Origin: Agromyces sp. Soil535
GTDB taxonomy: Bacteria; Actinomycetota; Actinomycetes; Actinomycetales; Microbacteriaceae
Direction: 5' to 3'
DNA length: 64,000 nt
Assembly (NCBI RefSeq): GCF_001428255.1
Contig: NZ_LMRW01000023.1
Span: forward strand, 124,309-188,308
The notes under the pieces were generated by a model. The model saw nothing but the letters and a program-made list of their open reading frames with translations, had not been told where the DNA came from and searched no databases. This document shows, piece after piece, positions 17,534-26,670 of this stretch (the stretch's first letter is position 1; every line of letters begins with the position of its first letter). The translations under genes were made by a program, and so were the position numbers.

Positions 17534-18454
17534 TCAGGCGGCCCGGTCGATGAGCTCGATGGCGGCGGGGAGGTCGTCGGGCGTCTTCACGGCGACGGTG
17601 GGCACGCCCTTGAGGCCGCGCTTCGCGAGGCCGACGAGCGCGCCGGCCGGTGCGACCTCGATGATGCCCGTGACACCGGCGGCGGCGAACGCCTCCATGC
17701 AGCGGTCCCAACGCACCGGCGAGGAGACCTGGCCGACGAGCAGGTCGACGAACGCGGCCCCGGAGGTCACCACGCTGCCGTCGTGGTTCGTCCAGAGCGT
17801 GACGCCCGGGTCCGACACGTCGTGAGCGGCGGCGACGGCGGCCAGGTGCTCGACCGCGGGGCGCATGTACCGTGTGTGGAAGGCGCCGGCCACCTGCAGC
17901 GGGATGACGCGCGCGGCGGCCGGCGGCTCGGCCTTCAGCCGCTCCAGTGCGTCCAGTGCACCGGCGACCACGATCTGGCCCCCGCCGTTGAAGTTCGCCG
18001 GCTCCAGGCCGAGCTCGTCGAGGCGTGCCAGCAGCGCGGACTCGTCGCCGCCGAGCACCGCGCTCATGCCCGTGGGCTCGAGCGCCGCGGCATCCGCCAT
18101 CGCCCTGCCGCGCTCCGCGACGAAGTGCATGGCGTCGGCCTGGGCCAGCACGCCGGCGCCCGCAGCGGCGGTGATCTCGCCCACGGAGTGGCCGGCGATG
18201 CCGCCGATGCGCTCGGCGCGACCGTCGGCGAGGAGACGGCCGAGGGTGAGCAGGCCCGCCGCGACGATGAGCGGCTGGGCGATCGCGGTGTCGCGGATGG
18301 TGTCGGCGTCGCTCACGGTGCCGTGGGTCGCGAGGTCGACGCCCGCGGCCCCCGAGTACGCGGCGAGCAGCTCCGCGGACGCGGAGTCGGTGAGCCAGGG
18401 GGTGAGGAATCCGGGGGTCTGAGAGCCCTGTCCAGGGCAGACGACGACGATCAC
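17534..18454 (-). CDS. fabD: Malonyl-CoA:ACP transacylase
   Basis: 306 aa. Transfers malonate from CoA to ACP. Start GTG 18454 gives the family N-terminus MIVVVCPGQGSQTPG. The -10 box CAGACT ends 7 nt before this GTG, so the mRNA is probably leaderless; the GGGAGG directly abutting the GTG is too close to act as an RBS. The nucleophile is S90 in GHSVGE, with the catalytic His in the GAFHTRYM motif. First gene of the fabD-fabH-acpP-fabF run and likely activated by the FasR-type regulator encoded just upstream. Confidence 0.95.
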   Translation of the reverse strand: MIVVVCPGQGSQTPGFLTPWLTDSASAELLAAYSGAAGVDLATHGTVSDADTIRDTAIAQPLIVAAGLLTLGRLLADGRAERIGGIAGHSVGEITAAAGAGVLAQADAMHFVAERGRAMADAAALEPTGMSAVLGGDESALLARLDELGLEPANFNGGGQIVVAGALDALERLKAEPPAAARVIPLQVAGAFHTRYMRPAVEHLAAVAAAHDVSDPGVTLWTNHDGSVVTSGAAFVDLLVGQVSSPVRWDRCMEAFAAAGVTGIIEVAPAGALVGLAKRGLKGVPTVAVKTPDDLPAAIELIDRAA

Positions 18455-18461
18455 CCTCCCT

Positions 18462-18525
18462 AGTCTGCCAATGAGCGGGAGGGCGGGTGTGTGTCGATGC
18501 GACAAGCTCTCGCCGGAAGCCTTGT
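18462..18525 (-). promoter_or_regulatory. fabD promoter region with candidate FasR site
   Basis: The -10 CAGACT (18467 to 18462 on the minus strand) lies 7 nt before the fabD GTG. No TTGACA-like -35 is visible. An ACAAG...CTTGT inverted repeat with a 14-nt spacer (18502-18525) lies upstream where an activator could bind. In Streptomyces coelicolor FasR activates the corresponding fab promoter. That this repeat is its site is a guess. Confidence 0.35.
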
Positions 18526-18557
18526 GCGTGCCCGACATGCCGATGCGGCGACGGACG

Positions 18558-19769
18558 TCAGCTCGGGCGTCGCCGCGGCTGGTGCTCGTGGTCGCTCATC
18601 GACCCGATGATGAGCGCCGCCTGCAGGATGAGCGCCTCCCGTGCACCGGTTGCGTCCCAGCCGATGACGTCCGAGACGCGCTTCAGCCGGTACCGCACCG
18701 TGTTGGGATGCACGAAGAGCTCGCGAGCCGTCGCCTCGAGCGACCGACCGTTGTCGAGGTAGCTCCACAGCGTGGTGAGCAGCTCGGTCGAGTGCGCCTG
18801 CAGCGGGCGGTAGATGCGATGCACGAGGGTCGCCCGCGCGAGCGGATCGCCCGCCAGTGCTCGCTCGGGCAGGAGGTCGTCGGCGTGCACCGGACGCGGC
18901 GCGTGACGCCACGACCTCGCCACCGCGAACCCGGCCAGGGCGGCCTTCGCGCTCTTGGAGGCGTCCACGAGGTTCGGCACCTCGTGGCCGAGCACCAGGT
19001 GGCCCGGGCCGAAGTGCGGCTCGAGCTGCGTGGCGATCTCCATGAACGTCAGCGCGGGGGAGGTGCCGATCGTGTCCTCGGGCTCGCGGCCGAGCGGGTC
19101 GGACCGGCCGATGACCAGCACGAGGCGGTTGCCCTGCACGCCGATGAGCACGTCTGCGTGCATGTGCCGGGCCGCCCGGCGCACGTGGTCGACATCGAGC
19201 TGCTTCGGGGCGGTGCCCACGAGCACCGCGACCTCGCCGTGGCCGTGCCAGCCGAGCGCGGCGATACGGCTCGGCAGTTCGTCGTCGTACTCGCCCGACA
19301 GGATCGAGTCGACGACGAGCGCCTCCAGGCGCGCGTCCCAGAGCCCGCGTGCCTCGGCGGCCCGGGCGTAGACGTCCGCGGCGGCGAAGGCGATCTCGCG
19401 CGAGTAGAGCAGGATGGCCTCGCGGAGCAGCTCGCCGCCGTCCTTCACGCGGTCCTCGACCACCTCGACGGTCACGCGGATGAGCTGCAGCGTCTGCTGG
19501 AGGCTCACCGACCGCAGGAGCTCGCGCGGCGCAGCGCCGAAGACGTCGGCCGCGATCCACGGCGTCGACCGCGGGTCGTCGAACCATGAGATGAACGACG
19601 AGATGCCGGCCTGGGCGACGAGGCCCACCGCCGATCGACGACTCGGGGGCATGTCGCCGTACCACGGCAGCGTGTCCTCGAGGCGCTTCAGCGTCTGGGT
19701 CGAGAGTTCGCCCGCGATGGTGCGCAGCCATGCGAGCGTCTCCGCCTTCGTCCTTGGCTTCGTCGCCAC
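18558..19769 (-). CDS. fasR: PucR/CdaR-type HTH regulator of fatty acid synthesis (FasR-like)
   Basis: 403 aa from GTG 19769, with GAAGG upstream. The long N-terminal region (residues 1-170) includes WYGDMPPSRRSAVGLVAQAGISSFI. A GGDEF-like CdaR middle region follows, and the C-terminal PucR-type HTH reads LWSYLDNGRSLEATARELFVHPNTVRYRLKRV. Size, architecture and position immediately before fabD match FasR of Streptomyces coelicolor, the activator of fabD-fabH-acpP-fabF. Only 11 nt separate it from the aceE stop, so it may be co-transcribed with pyruvate dehydrogenase, coupling acetyl-CoA supply to fatty-acid synthesis. Confidence 0.9.
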   Translation of the reverse strand: MATKPRTKAETLAWLRTIAGELSTQTLKRLEDTLPWYGDMPPSRRSAVGLVAQAGISSFISWFDDPRSTPWIAADVFGAAPRELLRSVSLQQTLQLIRVTVEVVEDRVKDGGELLREAILLYSREIAFAAADVYARAAEARGLWDARLEALVVDSILSGEYDDELPSRIAALGWHGHGEVAVLVGTAPKQLDVDHVRRAARHMHADVLIGVQGNRLVLVIGRSDPLGREPEDTIGTSPALTFMEIATQLEPHFGPGHLVLGHEVPNLVDASKSAKAALAGFAVARSWRHAPRPVHADDLLPERALAGDPLARATLVHRIYRPLQAHSTELLTTLWSYLDNGRSLEATARELFVHPNTVRYRLKRVSDVIGWDATGAREALILQAALIIGSMSDHEHQPRRRPS

Positions 19770-19780
19770 CTCGTCGCCTT

Positions 19781-22507
19781 CTAGCTCTCGCCGCCGGCCG
19801 ATCCGGTGGTGCCGGCGTTCACGTCGTGGAGCCGGTACTTCTCGATGGCCTGCGCCGGGAGCGAGTGGTCGACCTGGCCCCGCGCGGCGAGCATCTCGAG
19901 CGCGCGCACGACGACCGACGGTCCGTCGATCTTGAAGAAGCGTCGAGCCGCAGGGCGCGTGTCGGAGAAGCCGAACCCGTCGGCGCCGAGCGTGGCGAAC
20001 TCGCCGGGTACGTACGGGCGGATCTGGTCGGGCACCGCGTGCATGAAGTCGGTGACCGCGACGAACGGGCCCTGCGAGTCCGAGAGCTTCTGCGTGAGGT
20101 ACGACGTGCGCCGTTCGGCCTCGGGGTTCAGGAAGTTGTGCTCGTCGGCGGCGAGGCCGTCGCGCCGGAGCTCGGTCCAGCTGGTCACCGACCAGACGTC
20201 GGCCGACACGCCCCAGTCCGCAGCGAGCAGTTCCTGCGCCTCGATGATCCATGGCACGGCCACGCCCGACGCGAGGAGCTGGGCCTTCGGTCCCTGCACG
20301 GGCGACGTCGACAGTCGGTGGATGCCGCGGACGACGCCCTCGACGTCGACGCCCTCGGGCTCGGCGGGCTGCACGATCGGCTCGTTGTACACGGTGAGGT
20401 AGTACATGACGTTGGGATCGGGGTGGGTGCCGCCGTACATGCGGTCGAGGCCCGAGCGCACGATGTGACCGATCTCGTAGCCGTAGGCGGGATCGTACGA
20501 GACGACTGCCGGGTTCGTGGACGCCAACAGCAGCGAGTGGCCGTCGGCGTGCTGCAGTCCCTCGCCGGTGAGCGTGGTGCGGCCGGCCGTGGCGCCGATC
20601 ATGAATCCGCGCGCCATCTGGTCGCCGGCGGCCCAGATCGCATCGCCGGTGCGCTGGAACCCGAACATCGAGTAGAAGACGTAGATCGGGATGAGCGGCT
20701 CGCCCTCGGTGGAGTACGAGGTGCCGATGGCGGTGAACGCGGCGAGCGCGCCCGCCTCGTTGATGCCGACGTGGATGATCTGGCCCTGCGGGCTCTCCTT
20801 GTAGGCGAGGAGCAGCTCGCGGTCGACCGACGTGTAGTGCTGGCCCATCGGGTTGTAGATCTTCGCGTTCGGGAAGAACGCGTCCATGCCGAAGGTGCGG
20901 GCCTCATCGGGGATGATCGGCACGATGCGGTTGCCGAAGTCCTTGGCGCGCATGAGGTCCTTCAGGATCCGCACGAACGCCATCGTGGTGGCGATCTCCT
21001 GCGTGCCGGATCCCTTCTTCGCGATCGCATATGCGGAGTCGTCGGGCAGGGAGATCGCGGTGTGGTTCGTACGGCGCTCGGGCAGATAGCCGCCGAGCTC
21101 TCGACGGCGCTCGTGGAGGTAGTGGATGGCCTCGTCCTGGTCGCCGGGGTGGTAGTACGGCGGAAGGTACGGGTTCTCCTCGAGTTGTGCGTCGCTGATG
21201 GGGATGCGCATCGTGTCGCGGAACGTCTTGAGGTTGTCCAGCGTCATCTTCTTCATCTGGTGGGTCGCGTTGCGGCCCTCGAAGCTCGGACCGAGGCCGT
21301 AGCCCTTGATCGTCTTCGCGAGGATGACGGTGGGCTGGCCGGTGTGCTCGGTGGCCGCCTCGAATGCCGCGTACACCTTGCGGTAGTCGTGGCCGCCGCG
21401 CTTCAACCCCCACACCTGGTCGTCGGTGAGGTCCTTCACGAGCTCGAGCGCGCGCGGGTCGCGGCCGAAGAAGTTCTCCCGTACGTAGGCGCCGGACTCC
21501 GCCTTGTAGGTCTGGTAGTCGCCGTCGGGCGTGACGTTCATGAGGTTGCGCAGGGCGCCGTCGTGGTCGCGGGCGAGCAGGTCGTCCCACTCGCGGCCCC
21601 AGACCACCTTGATGACGTTCCAGCCGGCACCGCGGAAGAAGCTCTCGAGCTCCTGGATGATCTTGCCGTTGCCGCGCACCGGGCCGTCGAGACGCTGCAG
21701 GTTGCAGTTGATCACGAACGTGAGGTTGTCGAGGCCCTCGTTCGCGGCGACCTGGAGCTGCCCGCGGCTCTCGACCTCGTCCATCTCGCCGTCGCCGAGG
21801 AACGCCCACACGTGCTGGTCGGAGGCATCCTTGATGCCGCGATTCGTCAGGTACCTGTTGAGCTGCGCCTGGTAGATCGCGTTGATCGGGCCGAGGCCCA
21901 TCGACACCGTGGGGAATTGCCAGAAGTCGGGCATGAGCCGCGGGTGCGGGTACGACGAGAGACCGTTCGGCGCGTGCGACTTCTCCTGGCGGAAGCCGTC
22001 GAGCTGGTCGGCGCTGAGCCGGCCCTCGAGGAACGCGCGTGCATAGGTGCCGGGGGAGGCGTGACCCTGGATGAAGATCTGGTCGCCGCCACCGGGGTGG
22101 TCGTGCCCGCGGAAGAAGTGGTTGAAACCGACCTCGTAGAGGGCGGCGGATGACGCGTACGTCGAGATGTGACCGCCGACCGCGATCCCGGGTCGCTGCG
22201 CCCGGTGCACGAGCATGGCCGCGTTCCAGCGGATCCACGCGCGGTAGCGACGCTCGATCTCCTCGTCACCGGGGAACTCGGGCTCGTTCTCGGGCGCGAT
22301 CGTGTTGAGGTAATCGGTCGTCGGGACCATCGGCACACCGAGGTGCAGCTCCTTCGAGCGCTTCAGCAGGCTGAGCATGATCTCCCGGCCGCGCTGGTGC
22401 CCCTTCTCGGCGACGAGCGCGTCGAGCGACTCGGCCCATTCGAATGTCTCCTCGGGATCGGAGTCCATCGCCTCGACCGAGTAGGGGTCCTGGTCGTTGA
22501 CAGTCAC
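19781..22507 (-). CDS. aceE: Pyruvate dehydrogenase E1 component, homodimeric type
   Basis: 908 aa, full length for the homodimeric AceE family. Decarboxylates pyruvate with thiamine diphosphate and passes the acetyl group to the E2 lipoyl domain. The ThDP motif begins GDGEMDE and ends near VINCN; upstream are the [11 protein letters not shown] and HQRGREIM-type regions, and downstream the [12 protein letters not shown] stretch, all characteristic. It begins a minus-strand run toward fasR and the fab genes. In actinomycetes E2 is shared with or similar to SucB; lipoate synthesis and E2/E3 genes lie elsewhere in this window. Confidence 0.97.
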   Translation of the reverse strand: MTVNDQDPYSVEAMDSDPEETFEWAESLDALVAEKGHQRGREIMLSLLKRSKELHLGVPMVPTTDYLNTIAPENEPEFPGDEEIERRYRAWIRWNAAMLVHRAQRPGIAVGGHISTYASSAALYEVGFNHFFRGHDHPGGGDQIFIQGHASPGTYARAFLEGRLSADQLDGFRQEKSHAPNGLSSYPHPRLMPDFWQFPTVSMGLGPINAIYQAQLNRYLTNRGIKDASDQHVWAFLGDGEMDEVESRGQLQVAANEGLDNLTFVINCNLQRLDGPVRGNGKIIQELESFFRGAGWNVIKVVWGREWDDLLARDHDGALRNLMNVTPDGDYQTYKAESGAYVRENFFGRDPRALELVKDLTDDQVWGLKRGGHDYRKVYAAFEAATEHTGQPTVILAKTIKGYGLGPSFEGRNATHQMKKMTLDNLKTFRDTMRIPISDAQLEENPYLPPYYHPGDQDEAIHYLHERRRELGGYLPERRTNHTAISLPDDSAYAIAKKGSGTQEIATTMAFVRILKDLMRAKDFGNRIVPIIPDEARTFGMDAFFPNAKIYNPMGQHYTSVDRELLLAYKESPQGQIIHVGINEAGALAAFTAIGTSYSTEGEPLIPIYVFYSMFGFQRTGDAIWAAGDQMARGFMIGATAGRTTLTGEGLQHADGHSLLLASTNPAVVSYDPAYGYEIGHIVRSGLDRMYGGTHPDPNVMYYLTVYNEPIVQPAEPEGVDVEGVVRGIHRLSTSPVQGPKAQLLASGVAVPWIIEAQELLAADWGVSADVWSVTSWTELRRDGLAADEHNFLNPEAERRTSYLTQKLSDSQGPFVAVTDFMHAVPDQIRPYVPGEFATLGADGFGFSDTRPAARRFFKIDGPSVVVRALEMLAARGQVDHSLPAQAIEKYRLHDVNAGTTGSAGGES

Positions 22508-22630
22508 ACTCGACCTCTCTCTTCAGCAGATCATGCCTGCGGGTGCGGGGCGTGCGCACGACGGAGGGACCGGATCACGGTCGCGTGGCACCACGCCATC
22601 CTAGTGATTCTATGCCTCCCACGTCGGGGC

Positions 22631-22636
22631 TAGGCT
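22631..22636 (+). promoter_or_regulatory. -10 element TAGGCT of peroxiredoxin gene
   Basis: TAGGCT lies 41 nt before the ATG at 22678, giving a short leader of about 35 nt. It matches the -10 type recurring in this window. Confidence 0.4.
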
Positions 22637-22677
22637 GGGCGCCGTCACACCGCATCCACGCAGGGAACCACACGACG

Positions 22678-23136
22678 ATGATCCTCCAGCCAGGCACGGT
22701 CGCCCCCGACTTCGCACTGCGCAACCAGTTCGGCGAGTCCGTCGCACTCGGCGACCTCCGGGGCGTGAAGCCGGTCACCGTCGTCTTCTTCCCCCTCGCG
22801 TTCTCACGCACCTGCCAAGGCGAACTCTGCGAGCTCCGGGACCACATGGGCCTCTTCGCCGACGCCGGTACGCAGCTCCTCGGGATCTCGGTGGACTCCA
22901 AGTACACGCTCCGTGCGTGGGCCGAGGAACAGCACTACGACTTCCCGCTCCTCGCCGACTTCTGGCCGCACGGCGAGGTCGCCCGCGCCTACGGCGCCTT
23001 CCTCGAGGAGCGCGGTTACGCGGACCGCGCCACCTTCGTGATCGACGCAGACGGCGTCATCCGGGCGAGCTTCGCGACGGGCCCGGGCGAGGCGCGCTCG
23101 CTCGACCAGTACAGGGCCGCGCTCGGGGCGATCTGA
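22678..23136 (+). CDS. AhpE-type peroxiredoxin
   Basis: 152 aa from ATG 22678. Thioredoxin-fold thiol peroxidase that reduces hydrogen or organic peroxides in the cytoplasm. Peroxidatic C46 lies in FPLAFSRTCQGELC, with a second Cys at C51; length and the SRTCQGELCE stretch match AhpE-like one-Cys enzymes. C51 might form an internal disulfide, but usual AhpE proteins recycle by mycothiol or mycoredoxin. Upstream in-frame sequence lacks an RBS or conserved residues, so the shorter start was chosen. It is transcribed alone, divergent from aceE. Confidence 0.92.
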   Translation: MILQPGTVAPDFALRNQFGESVALGDLRGVKPVTVVFFPLAFSRTCQGELCELRDHMGLFADAGTQLLGISVDSKYTLRAWAEEQHYDFPLLADFWPHGEVARAYGAFLEERGYADRATFVIDADGVIRASFATGPGEARSLDQYRAALGAI

Positions 23137-23156
23137 GGCGGTTGCGGCATCCGCCC

Positions 23157-23858
23157 TCATGCAAGGAGGTTGACGGACCTCGCGATGACGAGTGTGAGGA
23201 CGACGAATCCGCCGAAAGCCTGCAGCGCCATCAGGAGCTTGAAGCGGGATGAGAGCGGCATCGCATCGGTGGCGCTGAACGCCATCGAGGTCGAGATCGA
23301 GGAATAGAAGTAATCGACGAATCGCGGGGTCCAGTCCCGAACCGCCGACGAACCCGCGGCGACCTCGGCAACCGCGTCCTCGTCCTCGTCCTGGGGGAAC
23401 CGGAGGTCGGCCGGCGGCAGGTCGGCTCGCGCCGCCATCGTGCGGAGCACCGGGCCGCCGCGGTCGAGTTCCCAATACAAGGTCGTGAACCCGATCACAT
23501 TCGCCGCCCAGATCTGCACTGAGGCGATGAGCAGCTCGGGGGCGTCATGTGGGGCGCCGACCGCGAGAGCGACGACGAGGACCACGAGCGCCGCTTGGTT
23601 GGCGAACACGAGTCCGCCAGCCAGGGTGATCGACAGCCACTTGGTGACCTTCGAGCGTCGCGTCAACCGGCGCGGGTTCTCGATGACCAACGGCACGAGC
23701 AGGGCCAGTCCGAAGATCACGACGACGTAACGCTCCACACCGAGGATCTTGCCGGGCAGTGCCGCGTACAGTCCGAGCGCGATGAGCAGTGCGACGACCG
23801 GCGGCCAACGATGCTCCGACGGCGCCGTCCGACTCGGATGCTGCTGCATCGGCTCCAT
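23157..23858 (-). CDS. DUF1345-like integral membrane protein
   Basis: 233 aa with about five or six membrane helices: two at residues 20-58, two at about 73-125, and a C-terminal pair flanking DYFYSSISTSMAFSATDAMP (about 180-230). The C-terminal region recalls two-helix ion channels with a re-entrant loop, and DUF1345 proteins share it. An acidic, probably cytoplasmic loop lies before it (FPQDEDEDA). A TAGACT -10 lies 7 nt before the ATG. Function unknown; it converges on the peroxiredoxin gene with 20 nt between stops. Confidence 0.75.
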   Translation of the reverse strand: MEPMQQHPSRTAPSEHRWPPVVALLIALGLYAALPGKILGVERYVVVIFGLALLVPLVIENPRRLTRRSKVTKWLSITLAGGLVFANQAALVVLVVALAVGAPHDAPELLIASVQIWAANVIGFTTLYWELDRGGPVLRTMAARADLPPADLRFPQDEDEDAVAEVAAGSSAVRDWTPRFVDYFYSSISTSMAFSATDAMPLSSRFKLLMALQAFGGFVVLTLVIARSVNLLA

Positions 23859-23865
23859 GGCGGCG

Positions 23866-23871
23866 AGTCTA
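23866..23871 (-). promoter_or_regulatory. -10 element TAGACT, leaderless start at 23858
   Basis: TAGACT ends 7 nt before the ATG of the membrane-protein gene and no RBS is present. Confidence 0.5.
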
Positions 23872-23909
23872 GGCAGCCTCGGATAGCATGGGGATGCGCC
23901 GCGCGGCGT

Positions 23910-23982
23910 GGGCCTTTAGCTCAGTTGGTAGAGCGCCACGTTTACACCGTGGATGTCGTCGGTTCGAGCCCGGCAGGGCCCA
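23910..23982 (+). tRNA. tRNA-Val (anticodon TAC)
   Basis: 73 nt fold into a complete cloverleaf: acceptor GGGCCTT/AGGGCCC, D arm GCTC/GAGC, anticodon stem CCACG/CGTGG around loop TTTACAC (anticodon TAC), T arm with TTCGAGC, discriminator A. CCA is not encoded; the next bases are CTC. No integrase gene or attachment duplication is visible beside it. Confidence 0.96.
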
Positions 23983-24018
23983 CTCCAAGACGTGGTCTCG
24001 ATATCAGCCCGGGCGGTC

Positions 24019-24408
24019 TCACCGGTCCGGCAGCCGGGCGAACCCCGTGTGGAGGTCGTGCACACGTACCGTCCCGCTCCCCAGCATCGCGGCCTTCTGC
24101 CGCAGCTGGTCCACGAGCGCGTTGCTCGGCCTGCCGTACACGTCGATCGCCAGCAGGTTGATGAACGCACCGATGGGGCGGAACCTGGGACCGGCCACCT
24201 TCATGTGGAACTCCAGCGATGCCGAGTCGGGGTTGATGTGCAGCACGGTCATCCGCGTGCCGTTGTCGCTGAAGTACACGTGGTACGCCAGCAGCTGCGG
24301 TTCGTTGGCTTCAACGAACATCTTCAGGTCGTCCATGGCGGCCTTGAGCTCCTCGAGCCGGCCCGGCCGGACCTCGGATGTGTCCACGTACACGATGGGC
24401 TGCGGCAT
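24019..24408 (-). CDS. ABM-like (antibiotic biosynthesis monooxygenase fold) protein
   Basis: 129 aa from ATG 24408, chosen for the strong GGGAGGGG RBS directly upstream; 19 further codons are open but unconvincing. The N-terminal half has the alpha-beta pattern of dimeric ferredoxin-like ABM proteins: IVYVDTSEVRPGRLEELKAAM, then LLAYHVYFSDNGTRMTVLHI and FHMKVAGPRF. No metal or flavin motif is visible. The role is unknown; such proteins range from monooxygenases to stress proteins. A 10-bp direct repeat (24438-24461) lies upstream. Confidence 0.65.
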   Translation of the reverse strand: MPQPIVYVDTSEVRPGRLEELKAAMDDLKMFVEANEPQLLAYHVYFSDNGTRMTVLHINPDSASLEFHMKVAGPRFRPIGAFINLLAIDVYGRPSNALVDQLRQKAAMLGSGTVRVHDLHTGFARLPDR

Positions 24409-24437
24409 TTCCCCTCCCGGCGAATGGTTCTGCCCAT

Positions 24438-24461
24438 CAGAAACGATGGCACAGAAACGAT
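24438..24461. repeat. Direct repeat CAGAAACGAT x2 upstream of ABM-like gene
   Basis: CAGAAACGAT occurs at 24438-24447 and 24452-24461, 14 bp apart, about 30 bp before the ABM-like gene start. It is a possible operator; nothing else explains it. Confidence 0.35.
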
Positions 24462-24587
24462 CCACTCGTCAGAGTTGAATCCTCGTCGTCGTGGAGTGGC
24501 TCTTCGGTCACCTGCATTGCCGGCCGACCCGAGGGCGGTTCGCTTCCGCGTGCGCACCCGCGGCGCCTGTGCCGGCACCTCCGGCGC

Positions 24588-24593
24588 TAGGCT
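24588..24593 (+). promoter_or_regulatory. -10 element TAGGCT, leaderless start at 24601
   Basis: TAGGCT ends 7 nt before the GTG of the Nif3-like gene; no RBS lies in between. Confidence 0.55.
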
Positions 24594-24600
24594 GGGGCGC

Positions 24601-25419
24601 GTGCCAGTCGTTCTCGCCGAGGTCATGACGACGATCGATCGACTCTGGCCGCTCGAGGGCGCCGAGCCATGGGATGCCCCGGGGCTCGTCACCGGCGATC
24701 CCGATGCCCCCGTCGAGCGCGTGCTCTTCGCCGTCGACGCCGTGGCGGCGACCGTCGACGAGGCGATCGCGCTCGACGCCGACCTGCTCATCGCACATCA
24801 CCCCCTGCTGCTGCGCGGGGTCACGTCCATCGCGGAGGACCGCTACAAGGGCGCCCTCCTCGCACGGCTGATCCGAGCGGACTGCGCGCTGCTGGCCGCG
24901 CACACGAACGCCGACGTCGTCGAGCAGGGCACTTCAGCGGTGCTCGCCGCGCGACTGGGACTCGTCGACGTGCGGCCGATCGTGCCCGGCGTGGACCCGG
25001 CCCGCGGGCTCGGACGCGTCGGCCGTCTGCCCGAGCCCACGACGCTCGGCCGCCTCACGCGCGTCCTCGCCGACGTGCTTCCCCCCACCGCCACCGGCGT
25101 GCGCGCCGCCGGCGGGTACGACGATCCCGTCGAGACGGTCGCGCTCTGCGGGGGAGCGGGCGACTCGCTCCTCGCGGACCCGGCGGTGCGCGGCGCCGAC
25201 GTGTACATCACCGCCGACCTGCGCCACCACCCGGCATCCGAGGCTCGTGAGCAGGCGATGCTGGGTGGGGGACCGGCCCTGATCGACGTATCGCATTGGG
25301 CGAGCGAATGGCTGTGGCTCGACGCCGCCGCGACGGACCTGCGCGCCGCCCACCCCGAGCTCGACGTCCGCGTGAGCGAGCTCCGCACCGATCCGTGGGA
25401 CTTCCAGGTCGTGCAATGA
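24601..25419 (+). CDS. Nif3-like dinuclear metal centre hexameric protein
   Basis: 272 aa. The leaderless GTG at 24601 gives the usual N-terminus MPVVLAEVM. Metal ligands are visible in LIAHHPLLLRG (His-His), LLAAHTNADV and the C-terminal DVSHWASEW (His), with a closing Glu region. The family (YbgI/Nif3, also called GTP cyclohydrolase 1 type 2 homologue) forms toroidal hexamers; the biochemical role is unsettled. It is followed after 37 nt by the CdsZ-type zinc-ribbon gene, a conserved actinobacterial pairing. Confidence 0.93.
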   Translation: MPVVLAEVMTTIDRLWPLEGAEPWDAPGLVTGDPDAPVERVLFAVDAVAATVDEAIALDADLLIAHHPLLLRGVTSIAEDRYKGALLARLIRADCALLAAHTNADVVEQGTSAVLAARLGLVDVRPIVPGVDPARGLGRVGRLPEPTTLGRLTRVLADVLPPTATGVRAAGGYDDPVETVALCGGAGDSLLADPAVRGADVYITADLRHHPASEAREQAMLGGGPALIDVSHWASEWLWLDAAATDLRAAHPELDVRVSELRTDPWDFQVVQ

Positions 25420-25456
25420 TGACCTCCTGCCCACCGTCCCCCACGAGGAGCACCAC

Positions 25457-26194
25457 GTGAAGGCCAGCCCCGCCGACCAGCAGGAACTGCTGCGGCTCCA
25501 GACGCTCGACACCCGCCTGCAGCAGCTCACCCACCGCCTCGGCTCGCTGCCGCAGGCGGCGCCGCTCGGCGAGCTCGCCCAGCGGGACACCGCCGTGCGC
25601 GGCACGCGCGCCGAGGCCGTGGGCGGCCTCGAAGACGCCCGCACCGAGCTGAAGCGGCTCGAGTCCGACGTGGCCGTCGTCGAGGCGCGGATCGCACGCG
25701 ACGGCGACCGCCTGCAGCACACGTCGTCGGTGAAGGATGTCGCGGCGCTCGAGGCTGAACTCTCCTCGCTCGCCAGGCGCCTCTCCGACCTCGAGGACCA
25801 GGAACTCGTCGTCATGGAGCGGGTCGAGACCGCAGAGGCCGCGGTCGCGGGCATCGACGGGGAGCGTGCGTCGATCGCCGCGACGGCCGCGAGCCTCGAG
25901 GCCGAGCGCGACGAGGCCGCTGCAGGCTTCAGCGCCGAGCGCGACGCCGCCGAGCGCGACCGCGCGGTCGTGACGGGCGGCATCCCGGCCGACCTCCTCG
26001 CGCTCTACGAGCAGCGCCGTGTGCGCGGTGGGGGAGTCGGCGCGGCACTGCTGCGCCAGCGCACCTGCGGCGGCTGCACGATCACGCTGACCGGATCGGA
26101 CCTCGAGAAGGTGCGGCGGGCGGCATCCGACGACGTGCTGCTCTGCCCCGAGTGCGACCGCATCCTCGTGCGCACCGACGAGTCCGGCCTCTGA
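25457..26194 (+). CDS. CdsZ-type C4 zinc-ribbon coiled-coil protein
   Basis: 245 aa, GTG start after GAGGAG. About 190 residues of coiled coil (from QQELLRLQTLDTRLQQL onward) are followed by a C-terminal four-cysteine ribbon: TCGGC (two Cys) and LLCPECDRIL (two Cys). This is the DUF164/CdsZ architecture. These proteins are conserved with Nif3 and are suggested to bind nucleic acid or act in cell-surface processes. It is probably co-transcribed with the Nif3-like gene; the RNase P RNA gene follows. Confidence 0.9.
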   Translation: MKASPADQQELLRLQTLDTRLQQLTHRLGSLPQAAPLGELAQRDTAVRGTRAEAVGGLEDARTELKRLESDVAVVEARIARDGDRLQHTSSVKDVAALEAELSSLARRLSDLEDQELVVMERVETAEAAVAGIDGERASIAATAASLEAERDEAAAGFSAERDAAERDRAVVTGGIPADLLALYEQRRVRGGGVGAALLRQRTCGGCTITLTGSDLEKVRRAASDDVLLCPECDRILVRTDESGL

Positions 26195-26240
26195 CGCCCT
26201 CGTCGCCCGCGCCGCGGGCATGAAGGGCAGCTTCGGCCTG

Positions 26241-26246
26241 TAACCT
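26241..26246 (+). promoter_or_regulatory. -10 element TAACCT of rnpB
   Basis: TAACCT ends 6 nt before the first base-paired nucleotide of the RNase P RNA, as expected for its promoter. Confidence 0.6.
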
Positions 26247-26252
26247 GAGAGG

Positions 26253-26634
<382 letters not shown>

Positions 26635-26670
26635 ACCGAGTCAGCGCCGCATACGCGCCTGTGCAGATCT

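Noticed and set aside
23910-24020. tRNA-Val as an integration site for a mobile element
   Set aside because: No integrase, no duplicated tRNA 3' end and no change in base composition around it.
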